DNA of 64,000 bases from Shumkonia mesophila (GTDB lineage Bacteria; Pseudomonadota; Alphaproteobacteria; Rhodospirillales; Shumkoniaceae): assembly GCF_026163695.1 (NCBI RefSeq), contig NZ_JAOTID010000013.1, forward strand, positions 1-64,000, given 5' to 3'. Under the pieces are notes generated by a model. That model worked only from the letters and a program-made list of their open reading frames with translations. It was not told the DNA's origin and searched no databases. The position numbers were made by a program, and so were the translations under genes. How positions within the stretch are numbered: position 1 is the stretch's first letter; each line of letters opens with the position of its first letter. Of this stretch, positions 15,783 to 23,157 are shown one piece after another.

Positions 15783-17411
15783 TCAAGCTGCCTGGCTGGC
15801 GAGGCCCTCCCGGCGACGCCAGAGCCACGGGAGCAGTTCGTCGAGCTGATGCATGGGATGTTCGGCGATGCGGCCCAGCACGTCGGCGAGCCAGGCCTGG
15901 GGGTCGACGTCGTTCAGCTTGGCGGTGACGATCAGGCTGTACATCATGGCGGCGCGCCGACCGCCGCGGTCGGAGCCGGCGAACAGCCATGACTTCCTGC
16001 CCAGCGCGATGCCGCGCAGGGCGCGCTCCGCCGCATTGTTGGTCAGGCAGATGCGGCCGTCATGGAGGAAGGCGGTGAAGGCATCCCAGCGTTTGAGCAT
16101 GTAGTCCATGGCCTTGGCGAGGTCACCGTGGCGCGACAGCTTGGCACGCTGCTCGCGCATCCAGGCCTCGAGGTCGGCGACCAGCGGCAGGCTGCGTTCG
16201 TGGCGCACCGCGAGGCGTCGCTCGGCGCCGGCGCCGTTGATGTCGCGCTCGATGTCGAACAGGGCATCGATCCGCCGCACCGCTTCCAGGGCCAGGGGCG
16301 AGATCACCGCCGCCTTCGCGCCCTTGGCCTTGCGCCGGGCCGCGGCCGCGAGGTCGGCCAGTTCGAAGAACTTCCGCCGGGCATGACTCCAGCACAACGC
16401 CTCGGTGATCGGGCTGGGTCTGCGGCCAGACTCATAGAGCTTGCCGTAGCCGCCGTAGGCGTCGGCCTGGAGGATGCCGGAGTAGCCGGCGAGATGGCCC
16501 TGCGGGTGCTCGCCGCCGCGGTTGCGCGAGTAGTAGAACACCGCCGCCGGCGGATCCGTGCCGCCGAACGGGCGGTCGTCGCGGACGTAGGTCCACAGCC
16601 GCGCGCTGTCGGTCTTGCCCTTGGCCAGCACCGGTACCGTGGTGTCGTCGCCGTGCAGCCGATCCGCCGCCAGGACATGTGCCTCGAGGCGGCGGAACAT
16701 CGGTTCTAGGACCGAGCAGCAGGCGCCGACCTGGTCGGCCAGCGTCGACAGGCTCAGATCGACGCCCTCGCGGGCATAGCGTTCGGACTGCCGGTTCAGC
16801 GGCTGGTGCTGGCCGAACTTCTCGAACAGGATCATCGCCAGCAGGTTGGGACCGGCCCAGCCCCGCGGGAGGACATGGAACGGTGCCGGCGCCTGGCTGA
16901 TGCTCTCGCAGTCCCGGCAGGTGACCTTCTCGCGCACGGTCTGGATCACCTTCCACTGGCGCGGGATCACCTCCAGGGTCTCGGTGATGTCCTCGCCGAG
17001 CCTGGAAAGGTGCGTGCCGCCGCAGCACGGGCAGACGGTCGGCGCGGGGATGACGACCCGTTCCCGCGGCAGATGCGCGGGGAACGGCTTGCGCGCCGGC
17101 TTCCGGCGCACGAACGCCGTGATCTGGGCGATCTTGGCACTGCGCTCCGCCGCCAACTCGTCCACGCTCGCCGACGCCTCCAGCTCCTTGAGCTGCAGCT
17201 CCAGTTGGTCGAGAAGGCGCACCGAGCGCTCTGCACGCGCCCCGAAGCGCTCCCGCTGAAGCTTGGCGATCACCAGCTTGAGGTGGGCGATCAGCGCCTG
17301 GTCTTCGGAAACCTGCGCCCGCGCCGCCGCGAGTTCGTTGCGGCTCTCCGCCAGCGCCGCCTTCAGCGCTTCAACATCGTCGGGCAGGTCATCGGCAGGG
17401 CGCGGTTCCAT
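15783..17411 (-). CDS. IS66-family transposase TnpC (inner element)
   Basis: A 542-residue complete TnpC. It has an N-terminal coiled coil/leucine-rich segment (residues about 10-90), a zinc-binding segment CPCCGG and CRDC (about 128-172) and the DDE_Tnp_IS66 core with HGDDTTVPVLAKGKT, the QADAYGGYGKLY motif and the C-terminal NNAAERALRGIALGRK. It forms a tnpA-tnpB-tnpC unit with the two genes upstream. I see no IS66-type right end between its stop and 15400, which fits the composite-transposon reading. Confidence 0.95.
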   Translation of the reverse strand: MEPRPADDLPDDVEALKAALAESRNELAAARAQVSEDQALIAHLKLVIAKLQRERFGARAERSVRLLDQLELQLKELEASASVDELAAERSAKIAQITAFVRRKPARKPFPAHLPRERVVIPAPTVCPCCGGTHLSRLGEDITETLEVIPRQWKVIQTVREKVTCRDCESISQAPAPFHVLPRGWAGPNLLAMILFEKFGQHQPLNRQSERYAREGVDLSLSTLADQVGACCSVLEPMFRRLEAHVLAADRLHGDDTTVPVLAKGKTDSARLWTYVRDDRPFGGTDPPAAVFYYSRNRGGEHPQGHLAGYSGILQADAYGGYGKLYESGRRPSPITEALCWSHARRKFFELADLAAAARRKAKGAKAAVISPLALEAVRRIDALFDIERDINGAGAERRLAVRHERSLPLVADLEAWMREQRAKLSRHGDLAKAMDYMLKRWDAFTAFLHDGRICLTNNAAERALRGIALGRKSWLFAGSDRGGRRAAMMYSLIVTAKLNDVDPQAWLADVLGRIAEHPMHQLDELLPWLWRRREGLASQAA

Positions 17412-17482
17412 GACCGGATTGAATCACAAATCCTGCCCCATGACTCGCAGAAAATGGCGGAAAACCAAACAAAACAGCAGCC

Positions 17483-17830
17483 TTAACCGACCCGCTCGGG
17501 ACGGAAGCTGTGGCGCGGGTTGCGCCAGTCGATCCCGTCCAGCAGGTACGCCAGCTGCGCCGCCGAGATGGCGACCACGCCGCCCGCCGGCGCTGGCCAG
17601 ATGAACCGTCCCTTCTCCAGCCGCTTGGCGTACAGCGACATCCCCAGCCCGTCGTGCCAGATGATCTTGATCAGGTCGCCACGGCGGCCCCGGAAGACGT
17701 AAAGATCCCCCGCACAGGGATCGCGGCCCAGCGCCTCCTGCACCTGCAGTGACAGGCCGTTCATGCCGCGCCGCATGTCGGTCCGCCCCACCGCCAGCCA
17801 TACCCGTATTCCGGACGGAACCGGGATCAT
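17483..17830 (-). CDS. IS66-family TnpB (inner element)
   Basis: A 115-residue accessory transposition protein (IS66 Orf2 family). Motifs are IRVWLAVGRTDMRRGMNGL, DLYVFRGRRGDLIKIIWHDG and RLEKGRFIWP. It is required for IS66 transposition, though its biochemical role is poorly known. The start overlaps the tnpA stop by ATGA and the stop lies 71 bases before tnpC. Confidence 0.95.
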   Translation of the reverse strand: MIPVPSGIRVWLAVGRTDMRRGMNGLSLQVQEALGRDPCAGDLYVFRGRRGDLIKIIWHDGLGMSLYAKRLEKGRFIWPAPAGGVVAISAAQLAYLLDGIDWRNPRHSFRPERVG

Positions 17831-18162
17831 CGCCGCAGCGCCCGCAGCACCGCCGCCGCCAGTTCCGGCGGCGTGTTCGTCGGAATGTGCACCCGCGTGC
17901 CGTCCGCCAGCCCAACCTCGATCGCCGAAGTCTTCTCGACCGAAGGCGCCGAGGCCGGAGCAACGACCACTTCGGAAAATCCCGTTGGTCCAAGCCGCAG
18001 ATCGCGCCGCCAGCGATAGACCAGGCTGGGATGAACGTCCGCCTGCCGCGCCACATGGCTGACCAGCGCACCCGGTGCAAACGTCGCCGCGACGATCGTC
18101 CGCTTCTGCTCCTCACTCCACGTGCGCCGCCGCTCAGGGCCGGTCAGAATGTGAACTTGGGC
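17827..18162 (-). CDS. IS66-family TnpA (inner element)
   Basis: A 111-residue protein with an N-terminal helix-turn-helix (TWSEEQKRTIVAATF, RQADVHPSLVYRWRRDL) and a variable C-terminus ending in the common ELAAAVLRALRR. I take ATG 18162 (MAQVHILTG); an ATG 11 codons upstream is also in frame. The element end GTAACCCTCCGGCG lies about 105 bases upstream at 18267, normal IS66 spacing. Confidence 0.93.
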   Translation of the reverse strand, partial: AQVHILTGPERRRTWSEEQKRTIVAATFAPGALVSHVARQADVHPSLVYRWRRDLRLGPTGFSEVVVAPASAPSVEKTSAIEVGLADGTRVHIPTNTPPELAAAVLRALRR

Positions 18163-18267
18163 CATCGCACCGTCTTTTGCACCAGTGCAAACCACAGTGC
18201 TTGCACCACTGCCAAATCAGGCACCCTCAAAATCCCCGAGACAAGGCGGCCTCCGCCGGAGGGTTAC

Positions 18268-18275
18268 GACAGGCC
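18268..18275. repeat. Target-site duplication of the inner transposon, right copy
   Basis: GACAGGCC directly follows the end at 18267 and matches 9511-9518 exactly. It is direct evidence that 9519-18267 moved as one unit. Confidence 0.85.
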
Positions 18276-18292
18276 TGCGGGGCTTCGCGTTC

Positions 18293-19834
18293 TCAACCCG
18301 CGGCCTCCTTCGGATCGGTCGTCCTTTGCCAGCTCCACGGCAGCAACTCATCGATCCGCCTGACCGAATGGCCGGGCAGCCGGTCCAGCACGTCAGCCAG
18401 CCAGGCCCGCGGGTCGATGCCGTTGAGCTTGGCCGTCTCGATCAGCGTGTAAAGAGCGGCGGCCCGTTCGCCGCCGGCGTCCGAGCCGGCGAAGGTCCAG
18501 TTGCGGCGCCCGACGGCAATCCCACGCAGCGCCCGTTCGGCGGCATTGTTCGACAGGCAGATGCGGCCGTCCTCGAGGAAGCGGGTGAAGGCCGGCCAGC
18601 GCTTGAGCAGGTAGTCGATCGCCTTGGCCACCGGCGACTTCGCCGACAGCGTTGTCCGCTTCCGATGAAGCCAGTCCTCAAGCTCGGCGACCAGCGGCCG
18701 CGAGCGTTCCGCCCGCACCGCTAGGCGTCGATCCGCCGGCAGGCCGTTGATCTCCCGCTCGATGGCGAACAGTGCGTCGATCCGCTTGACCGCCTCAATG
18801 GCGATCGGCGCCTTCTTGAGGTCGGCCATCTCGTAGAACTTCCGCCGCGCGTGCGCCCAGCACGCAGCCTCGATCACCGGCCCGCCTTCGCGCCCCGGCA
18901 CATAGAGTCGCCCGAACCCGGAGAAGGCGTCCGCCTGCATGATGCCGCTGAAGCCCCTTAAGAAAGCCTCGGCATGCTCGCCACTACGGTCCGGCGAGTA
19001 GAAGTACGCCGCCGCCGGCGGGGCCGTGCCCGCAAAGGGCCGGTCGTCGCGCACCACCGTCCACAGCCGTCCCGTCTTCGTCTTCCCCTTGCCCAGCACC
19101 GGCACCGGCGTGTCGTCGGCATGGATCCGCGGACCGGCCCGCGCGTGCATGGCGATGGCCTCCACCAGCGGCCGCAGGGCGACGCTCACTGTTCCCACCC
19201 AGTCGGCCAGCGTCGAGACGTCCAGTTCGACGCCCTCGCGGGCAAAGCGGGCACTCTGGCGGTGCAGCGGCAGGTGCAGGCCGTACTTCGCGAACACCAC
19301 CTCGGCCAGCAGGTTCGCCCCCGCCCGGCCGCGGGCGATCGCATGGAACGGCGCCGGCGGCTGGGTGATCGTCTCGCAGCAACGACACGAGAACTTCTCG
19401 CGTACATGCTGGACCACGTACCAGCGCGCCGGAACCCGCTCCAGCGTCTCGGTCACGTCTTCGCCCAGCTTCCTCAGCTCGCCGCCGCAGCATGGACACG
19501 CCGTCGGCGCCGGTTCCACCACCCGCACCCGCGCCAGATGATCCGGCAGTGGTCGCCGCGCCGGCTTGCGCCGGCCGACGGTCCGGACCTCGGCAGTCAT
19601 CGGCTCCTCGGCGCCTTCCGCGGCCGCCGCCGTCTCCTCCAGGTCCTCCAGCGCCAGCTCAAGCTGGGCGATCCGCGCCGAGCGTTCCGCCGAGGCGCCG
19701 AACCGCTCCCGGCGCAACCGCGCGATCTCCAGCTTCAGTCGTTCGATCTCGATGTCGAGGACCCGCCGGTCCGCCTTCGCCGCCGCAACCTCGGCCTCGG
19801 CCGACAGCCGCGCCGCCCGCTCCGCGACAATCAT
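18293..19834 (-). CDS. IS66-family transposase TnpC (outer element)
   Basis: A 513-residue TnpC: coiled coil (about 5-65), CPCCGG and CRCC zinc pairs, a DDE core with HADDTPVPVLGKGKT and MQADAFSGFGRLY, and the C-terminal NNAAERALRGIAVGRRN. The frame continues upstream of ATG 19834 through a TnpC-like stretch (LPQDLAAAHA) to a TAA at the codon right after an ATG at 19880-19882. The native start thus appears knocked out by a nonsense codon at position 2, and the present start may be the internal ATG. The stop overlaps the TTG of the accessory gene. Confidence 0.92.
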   Translation of the reverse strand: MIVAERAARLSAEAEVAAAKADRRVLDIEIERLKLEIARLRRERFGASAERSARIAQLELALEDLEETAAAAEGAEEPMTAEVRTVGRRKPARRPLPDHLARVRVVEPAPTACPCCGGELRKLGEDVTETLERVPARWYVVQHVREKFSCRCCETITQPPAPFHAIARGRAGANLLAEVVFAKYGLHLPLHRQSARFAREGVELDVSTLADWVGTVSVALRPLVEAIAMHARAGPRIHADDTPVPVLGKGKTKTGRLWTVVRDDRPFAGTAPPAAAYFYSPDRSGEHAEAFLRGFSGIMQADAFSGFGRLYVPGREGGPVIEAACWAHARRKFYEMADLKKAPIAIEAVKRIDALFAIEREINGLPADRRLAVRAERSRPLVAELEDWLHRKRTTLSAKSPVAKAIDYLLKRWPAFTRFLEDGRICLSNNAAERALRGIAVGRRNWTFAGSDAGGERAAALYTLIETAKLNGIDPRAWLADVLDRLPGHSVRRIDELLPWSWQRTTDPKEAAG

Positions 19835-19930
19835 CGCGTGGGCAGCGGCAAGGTCCTGGGGGAGCGATTCCTGGGCTTACATGATGCCCAGGATTCTAAT
19901 GGATTCTCTTTGATTTGCAACGGGTTATCG

Positions 19931-20278
19931 CTATCCGGCGGCGTCCGGACGCCAGGTTGTCCGCGGCATCCGCCAATCGATCCCCTCAAGCAGATAACCG
20001 AGCTGTGCCGCCGTGATCGTCACCGCGCCGCCGACCGTCGACGGCCAGATAAATCGGCCCCGCTCCAGTCGCTTCGCGAACAGGCACATGCCCTGACCGT
20101 CATGCCACACGATCTTGATCAGATCCCCTCGCTTGCCACGGAAGACGAACAGGTGCCCCGAATGGGGATCGCGCCGCAGCGTCTCCTGCACGATCAGGGC
20201 AAGCCCGTCAAAGCCGCGCCGCAGATCGGTGTGCCCCGTCGCCAGCCACACCCGAACCCCCGTCGGAACCGGGATCAT
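19931..20278 (-). CDS. IS66-family TnpB (outer element)
   Basis: A 115-residue TnpB with VRVWLATGHTDLRRGFDGL, HLFVFRGKRGDLIKIVWHDG and RLERGRFIWP. The start at 20278 (MIPVPTG) overlaps the tnpA stop by ATGA; a start 4 codons earlier is also possible. It is about 65 percent alike to the inner TnpB by eye, so the two elements are related but distinct. Confidence 0.93.
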   Translation of the reverse strand: MIPVPTGVRVWLATGHTDLRRGFDGLALIVQETLRRDPHSGHLFVFRGKRGDLIKIVWHDGQGMCLFAKRLERGRFIWPSTVGGAVTITAAQLGYLLEGIDWRMPRTTWRPDAAG

Positions 20279-20685
20279 CCGCCCGCACACTCCGGGCTTC
20301 GGCGAACAGGTCGGTCCTCCAGGACATCAAGCACGCGCCGCAGGGCCTCGCCGTCGACGTCGCGACCAACCCGCACCCGCCGGCCGCCGCCAAGCTCGAT
20401 CTCGATCAGACCCGCTGGCCGTCGAGGTCGCGCCGGCGGCGAGGCCGCTTCCGTCGCGGCAATCCGTACCGGCACCAGAAGCGGCGCAGCCTCGGTGCCG
20501 CCGAGCCGGCCCTCCCGGGCCTGTCGTCGCCACGTGAACAGCAGGCTTGGCGCCACCCCGTGCCGGCGGGCTACTTCCGACACCGTCACCCCCGGCGACA
20601 GCGTCTCCTCAACCAGCCGGATCTTCTCTTCGTACGGCCACCGGCGGCGGCGCTCCACCCCAGTCAGAACCTCAACCTGCATCAA
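20275..20685 (-). CDS. IS66-family TnpA (outer element)
   Basis: A 136-residue protein with an N-terminal HTH (PYEEKIRLVEETLSPG, ARRHGVAPSLLFTWRRQ) and a Pro/Arg-rich linker before a C-terminal beta segment (GLIEIELGGGRRVRVG). The element end (GTACGCGTCCGG inward from 20767) is 82 bases upstream. It forms the tnpABC unit of the outer transposon. Confidence 0.93.
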   Translation of the reverse strand: MMQVEVLTGVERRRRWPYEEKIRLVEETLSPGVTVSEVARRHGVAPSLLFTWRRQAREGRLGGTEAAPLLVPVRIAATEAASPPARPRRPAGLIEIELGGGRRVRVGRDVDGEALRRVLDVLEDRPVRRSPECAGG

Positions 20686-20711
20686 CGCATGACCTTAAGT
20701 TCGATTTAAGG

Positions 20712-20948
20712 TCACACCTTCCAATACCGCCTCGGCCCCGCCAAGGCGGCCCTCACCGGACGCGTACCTCGGATCTGCGCCCGGAGCCGCTGATTATCCT
20801 CGGCGAGCAGCCTGTTCGCCGTTTCGAGATTCGCGATCATGCGTGACATATCGAGCAGTTCCTGGACGATTATCGAAAGCTGGTCGGCTTCGACGTGTCC
20901 GCCGACCAGGGCCTTCATCATCAGGCGTTGTGCGAGTTCGACGTACAT
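20712..20948 (-). CDS. Small coiled-coil protein of the phage-like operon, 3' end replaced by the outer transposon
   Basis: The N-terminal 60 residues are native and helical (LETANRLLAEDNQRLRAQIR looks coiled-coil). From codon 61 the frame runs into the transposon end and stops at 20712. Removing 9127-20767 and one copy of CTCGGATC gives the original ending RDTAA and a TGA that overlaps the VRR-NUC start (ATGA, 9105-9108). The ATG at 20948 overlaps the stop of the upstream gene (TGATG). The function is unknown. Confidence 0.6.
   Translation of the reverse strand: MYVELAQRLMMKALVGGHVEADQLSIIVQELLDMSRMIANLETANRLLAEDNQRLRAQIRGTRPVRAALAGPRRYWKV
20768..20775. repeat. Target-site duplication of the outer IS66-type element, right copy
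   Basis: CTCGGATC follows the element end at 20767 and matches 9119-9126 exactly. Confidence 0.85.
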
Positions 20949-21289
20949 CAGGCTGCCCTCCTGATCGGGGCATACGCCGCCGACTTCCCCAGATACCTCT
21001 CGAGCCTGCTTCCGCGCTGGAACCAGATCGGCCTGACGCCAAGTGCTTGCAGGTCGAGCAACAGCTTCCGCTCGATCTCCGCGGAAACCGCGTCGGCGGC
21101 ACGCTGGAACATGCGCTGCGCCTGGCTGACAAACATCCCGGCGTCCATTGCATTGGACAGGCGGCGCCGGGCAATCTCTTCGTGCTCGCGAAGCGTCTTG
21201 AGGTTCTCACCGACAAGGCGGGCACGGGCCGCCGCAGCGCTCGAGACGAACGGCGCGGCCGGTCTGCTTTGTGATATGCGCTCCGCCAT
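20948..21289 (-). CDS. Phage-like operon protein of unknown function
   Basis: A 113-residue mostly helical protein (LVGENLKTLREHEEIARRRL, then FVSQAQRMFQRAADAVSAEIERKLL). No family is recognised. It belongs to the leftward operon that starts with the sigma factor. The start at 21289 overlaps the previous gene by 83 bases, which is large. A start nearer 21215 (LVGENLK region, no good codon seen) is possible. Confidence 0.5.
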   Translation of the reverse strand: MAERISQSRPAAPFVSSAAAARARLVGENLKTLREHEEIARRRLSNAMDAGMFVSQAQRMFQRAADAVSAEIERKLLLDLQALGVRPIWFQRGSRLERYLGKSAAYAPIRRAA

Positions 21290-21440
21290 TCACGACCTGC
21301 TCATCAGTCAGATCGACCAGAGCCACCTCTTCTTCCTGAACGGGAACCTTTTCCCTCTTGGCTTCCGTTTTCAGATCCGCCACGGCTCCAAGCGCCTTGT
21401 CGATCGTCGCAGCGGTCTGTTTGTCCATAATTTCCGTCAT
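21207..21440 (-). CDS. Small phage-like operon protein
   Basis: A 77-residue protein with a charged helical N-terminus (AATIDKALGAVADLKTEA) and an acidic segment (VQEEEVALVDLTDEQVV). The start is after AAAAGGAAAGCGAAAC; a second ATG 12 bases on is in frame. The tail has Cys-Pro repeats (GPCPPC) within the overlap with the next gene and may not be conserved. The function is unknown. Confidence 0.5.
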   Translation of the reverse strand: MTEIMDKQTAATIDKALGAVADLKTEAKREKVPVQEEEVALVDLTDEQVVNGGAHITKQTGRAVRLERCGGPCPPCR

Positions 21441-21463
21441 GTTTCGCTTTCCTTTTCTTGTTG

Positions 21464-22057
21464 TTATGCGGCCAGAGAGAGGACCGCGAATTCGCCATGC
21501 AGCCTGAGAGCCGCTTCATCTCGAGCCGCCGCTGCAGCCGGCGCGGTCGGGAAATACCCGAGATGCTTCCGAGCACCGCCAGCATCGATATATGCCGCGA
21601 AATCTCCTCGCCTTTTCACGAAACAGACGCCTTTAAAGCCCGTCGTCGATGTCGTTTGCAGGCCTTGGTTTTGAACATTCTGCCCGCGCGTCGCTGGGCG
21701 GAGGTTCAATTTGCGGTTGTCGAGACTGTCGCGGCTGCGATGATCTGTCTCCAGGCCTTCCTGCACCTGAAGAATCATCGAATGCATCTGCACCCAGCGA
21801 TAGCGGGGCTTGCTATTCTTGCGGCCGATATACTCTGCTCTGAACGCATATCCGGCGCCCCGCTGAAGCAGGCTCCAGCACCAGCGCCAGAGCTCCAGGC
21901 GGATCCAGTCTTCGCGATCGACCAGGGCGAATGCCCGGCCCTTCGAAAGCGGCACGCGGACGGCGGAAACGCCGACCGTGCGGACAATAAAGTCCCGGAT
22001 TTCCTGTGTTGCCGGCTGGTTCCAGCCTACAACCGGTGCGATCGGAAAATCTTCCAT
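21464..22057 (-). CDS. HNH endonuclease with C-terminal AP2-like domain
   Basis: A 197-residue protein. The central part has the HNH_3-like stretch HSMILQVQEGLETDH followed by LDNRKLNLRPATRGQNVQN. The C-terminus is an AP2/ERF-type DNA-binding domain (TGFKGVCFVKRRGDFAAYI, then KHLGYFPTAPAAAAARDEAA). This HNH-AP2 arrangement is typical of phage-borne homing-type endonucleases. ATG 22057 lies one base after the stop of the upstream gene (TGAGATG), indicating coupled translation. Confidence 0.8.
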   Translation of the reverse strand: MEDFPIAPVVGWNQPATQEIRDFIVRTVGVSAVRVPLSKGRAFALVDREDWIRLELWRWCWSLLQRGAGYAFRAEYIGRKNSKPRYRWVQMHSMILQVQEGLETDHRSRDSLDNRKLNLRPATRGQNVQNQGLQTTSTTGFKGVCFVKRRGDFAAYIDAGGARKHLGYFPTAPAAAAARDEAALRLHGEFAVLSLAA

Positions 22058-22058
22058 C

Positions 22059-22325
22059 TCAGCGCTCCACCAGATTTTCACGCCGGAAATCCGACTCGTC
22101 ATTCGACAACTGCTCGAAATCGCCGGGCCCCATCAGCTCGTTGATAAGAAAAGAGACGATCCCGTTCTTGACACGATGCAGTATTCCCCGCTCGTCTTCT
22201 TCCCATTCGACGTATTTCCACGAGTTCTTTATGTAATCGCGGGTGTCTACCATCACGACTTTTCCGCCACGCACGGGCATCGGAACGATATACTCTGGGA
22301 GAAGCGTCGTTTTCTTTGTCATCAT
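22059..22325 (-). CDS. Small phage-like operon protein
   Basis: An 88-residue protein beginning MMTKKTTLLPEY after GGGAGGAA. The start overlaps the sigma-factor stop (ATGATGA). The central part looks like a beta-rich fold (GGKVVMVDTRDYIKNSWKYVEWEE) and the C-terminus is charged and helical. No family is recognised. Its position between the sigma factor and the HNH-AP2 gene makes it part of the same transcript. Confidence 0.6.
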   Translation of the reverse strand: MMTKKTTLLPEYIVPMPVRGGKVVMVDTRDYIKNSWKYVEWEEDERGILHRVKNGIVSFLINELMGPGDFEQLSNDESDFRRENLVER

Positions 22326-22996
22326 TTCCTCCCTGTGATCTGCATTGCGATCATGATTTTCTTCAGACGCGCGCACGCTTTGACGCTGATTTGCCGCGTG
22401 CGTTCGTGTGAGATCCCAAGCTCTGCGCCGATCGTTGAGAGCATTTTCCCGGCCAGACGCCCCTCGATGACGACGCGTTCCTGCCCGCGCAGATGAAGAA
22501 TTGCGGCGCGCAGGGCGTCGTCTCGGACCCGCGCGATGATCACTTCATCAGCGCCAGGCGTAGGGTCTGGAAGATCGATCCCGGCGTCCTGGTCGTCAGT
22601 ATCCGCAGCGGCTGGATCGATCCTCACTGAGATCATGCTCGCAGCAATCGTCGCGCCGCGGCGGCCAGCCGCATTCACCGGCACGCTGGCCGGCCCAAGC
22701 ATCTCAGCGAGATACCGCGAGATCCGCCGGTCAGCGCAGAAGCCCGCGAATTTCCCGATGTGCAATCCCCGCGCGGGGTCGAATTTGTCGACGGCGTAGA
22801 TGATGCCTTCGATCGCTGCCTGCTCTGCGTCTTCCCTGTGGCCTGGATTCGAAAGCGTCCGCCTGCGCGCAAGAACGCCGGCCAGCGTCATCAATGAAAC
22901 AATGAGGTCATCTCGCGCCCTGCGATCGCCGGCCGCGGCAAGAACGGCAAGTTCCTGCTGCCTGTCTTCTTGTTCTTTATTGTTTTTCTTGGCCAT
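22322..22996 (-). CDS. Sigma-70-like factor encoded on the phage-like element
   Basis: A 224-residue RNA polymerase sigma factor. The region-2-like part is GHREDAEQAAIEGIIYAVDKF followed by GKFAGFCADRRISRYL. The region-4 HTH is LSTIGAELGISHERTRQISVKACARLKK near the C-terminus. The spacer carries an acidic stretch (TDDQDAGIDLPDPTPGADE). It most resembles the RpoH/RpoD-like factors of phages and is first in a leftward operon. It may direct the element's own promoters, for which the repeated motif at 24006, 30374 and 30799 is a candidate (inference). GTAGGAGGAG precedes the start. Confidence 0.85.
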   Translation of the reverse strand: MAKKNNKEQEDRQQELAVLAAAGDRRARDDLIVSLMTLAGVLARRRTLSNPGHREDAEQAAIEGIIYAVDKFDPARGLHIGKFAGFCADRRISRYLAEMLGPASVPVNAAGRRGATIAASMISVRIDPAAADTDDQDAGIDLPDPTPGADEVIIARVRDDALRAAILHLRGQERVVIEGRLAGKMLSTIGAELGISHERTRQISVKACARLKKIMIAMQITGRK

Positions 22997-23157
22997 TTCG
23001 GCTCCTCCTACTTATAGATCTATGTCCAAAATAATTTTCATCACCGCTTGAAAAAAATAATTTGAATGAAACTGCATTTTGTGGCTTGCGGAGACTGCGG
23101 GAGCCCTGACATCCCTTTTGAACGAAGTTGTGAGACCTTGAAAAGCAGGAGGAAGAA

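Larger units (their letters stand above)
9519..18267. mobile_element. Inner IS66-bounded composite transposon with signalling cargo
   Basis: Both ends read GTAACCCTCCGGCG inward and are alike over roughly 95 bases (25 of the first 27 match). They are flanked by the 8-bp repeat GACAGGCC. The similarity extends through the region that normally precedes tnpA, so both termini are left-type ends in inverted orientation, as in a composite transposon whose left IS copy has been reduced to its end. The cargo is three small genes, a tnpA fragment, a response regulator and a large hybrid histidine kinase. A complete tnpABC set lies at the right. Confidence 0.8.
9127..20767 (-). mobile_element. Outer IS66-type transposon, interrupted by an inner one
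   Basis: The ends are inverted repeats: GTAAGCATCCGGTGA inward from 9127 and GTACGCGTCCGGTGA inward from 20767 (13 of 15 match). Both are flanked by the 8-bp direct repeat CTCGGATC. Reading leftward the element holds tnpA (20275-20685), tnpB (19931-20278), tnpC (18293-19834) and an accessory reading frame that overlaps the tnpC stop. The inner transposon 9519-18267 is inserted in that accessory frame. Without the inner part, the outer element would be about 2.9 kb. Confidence 0.85.
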
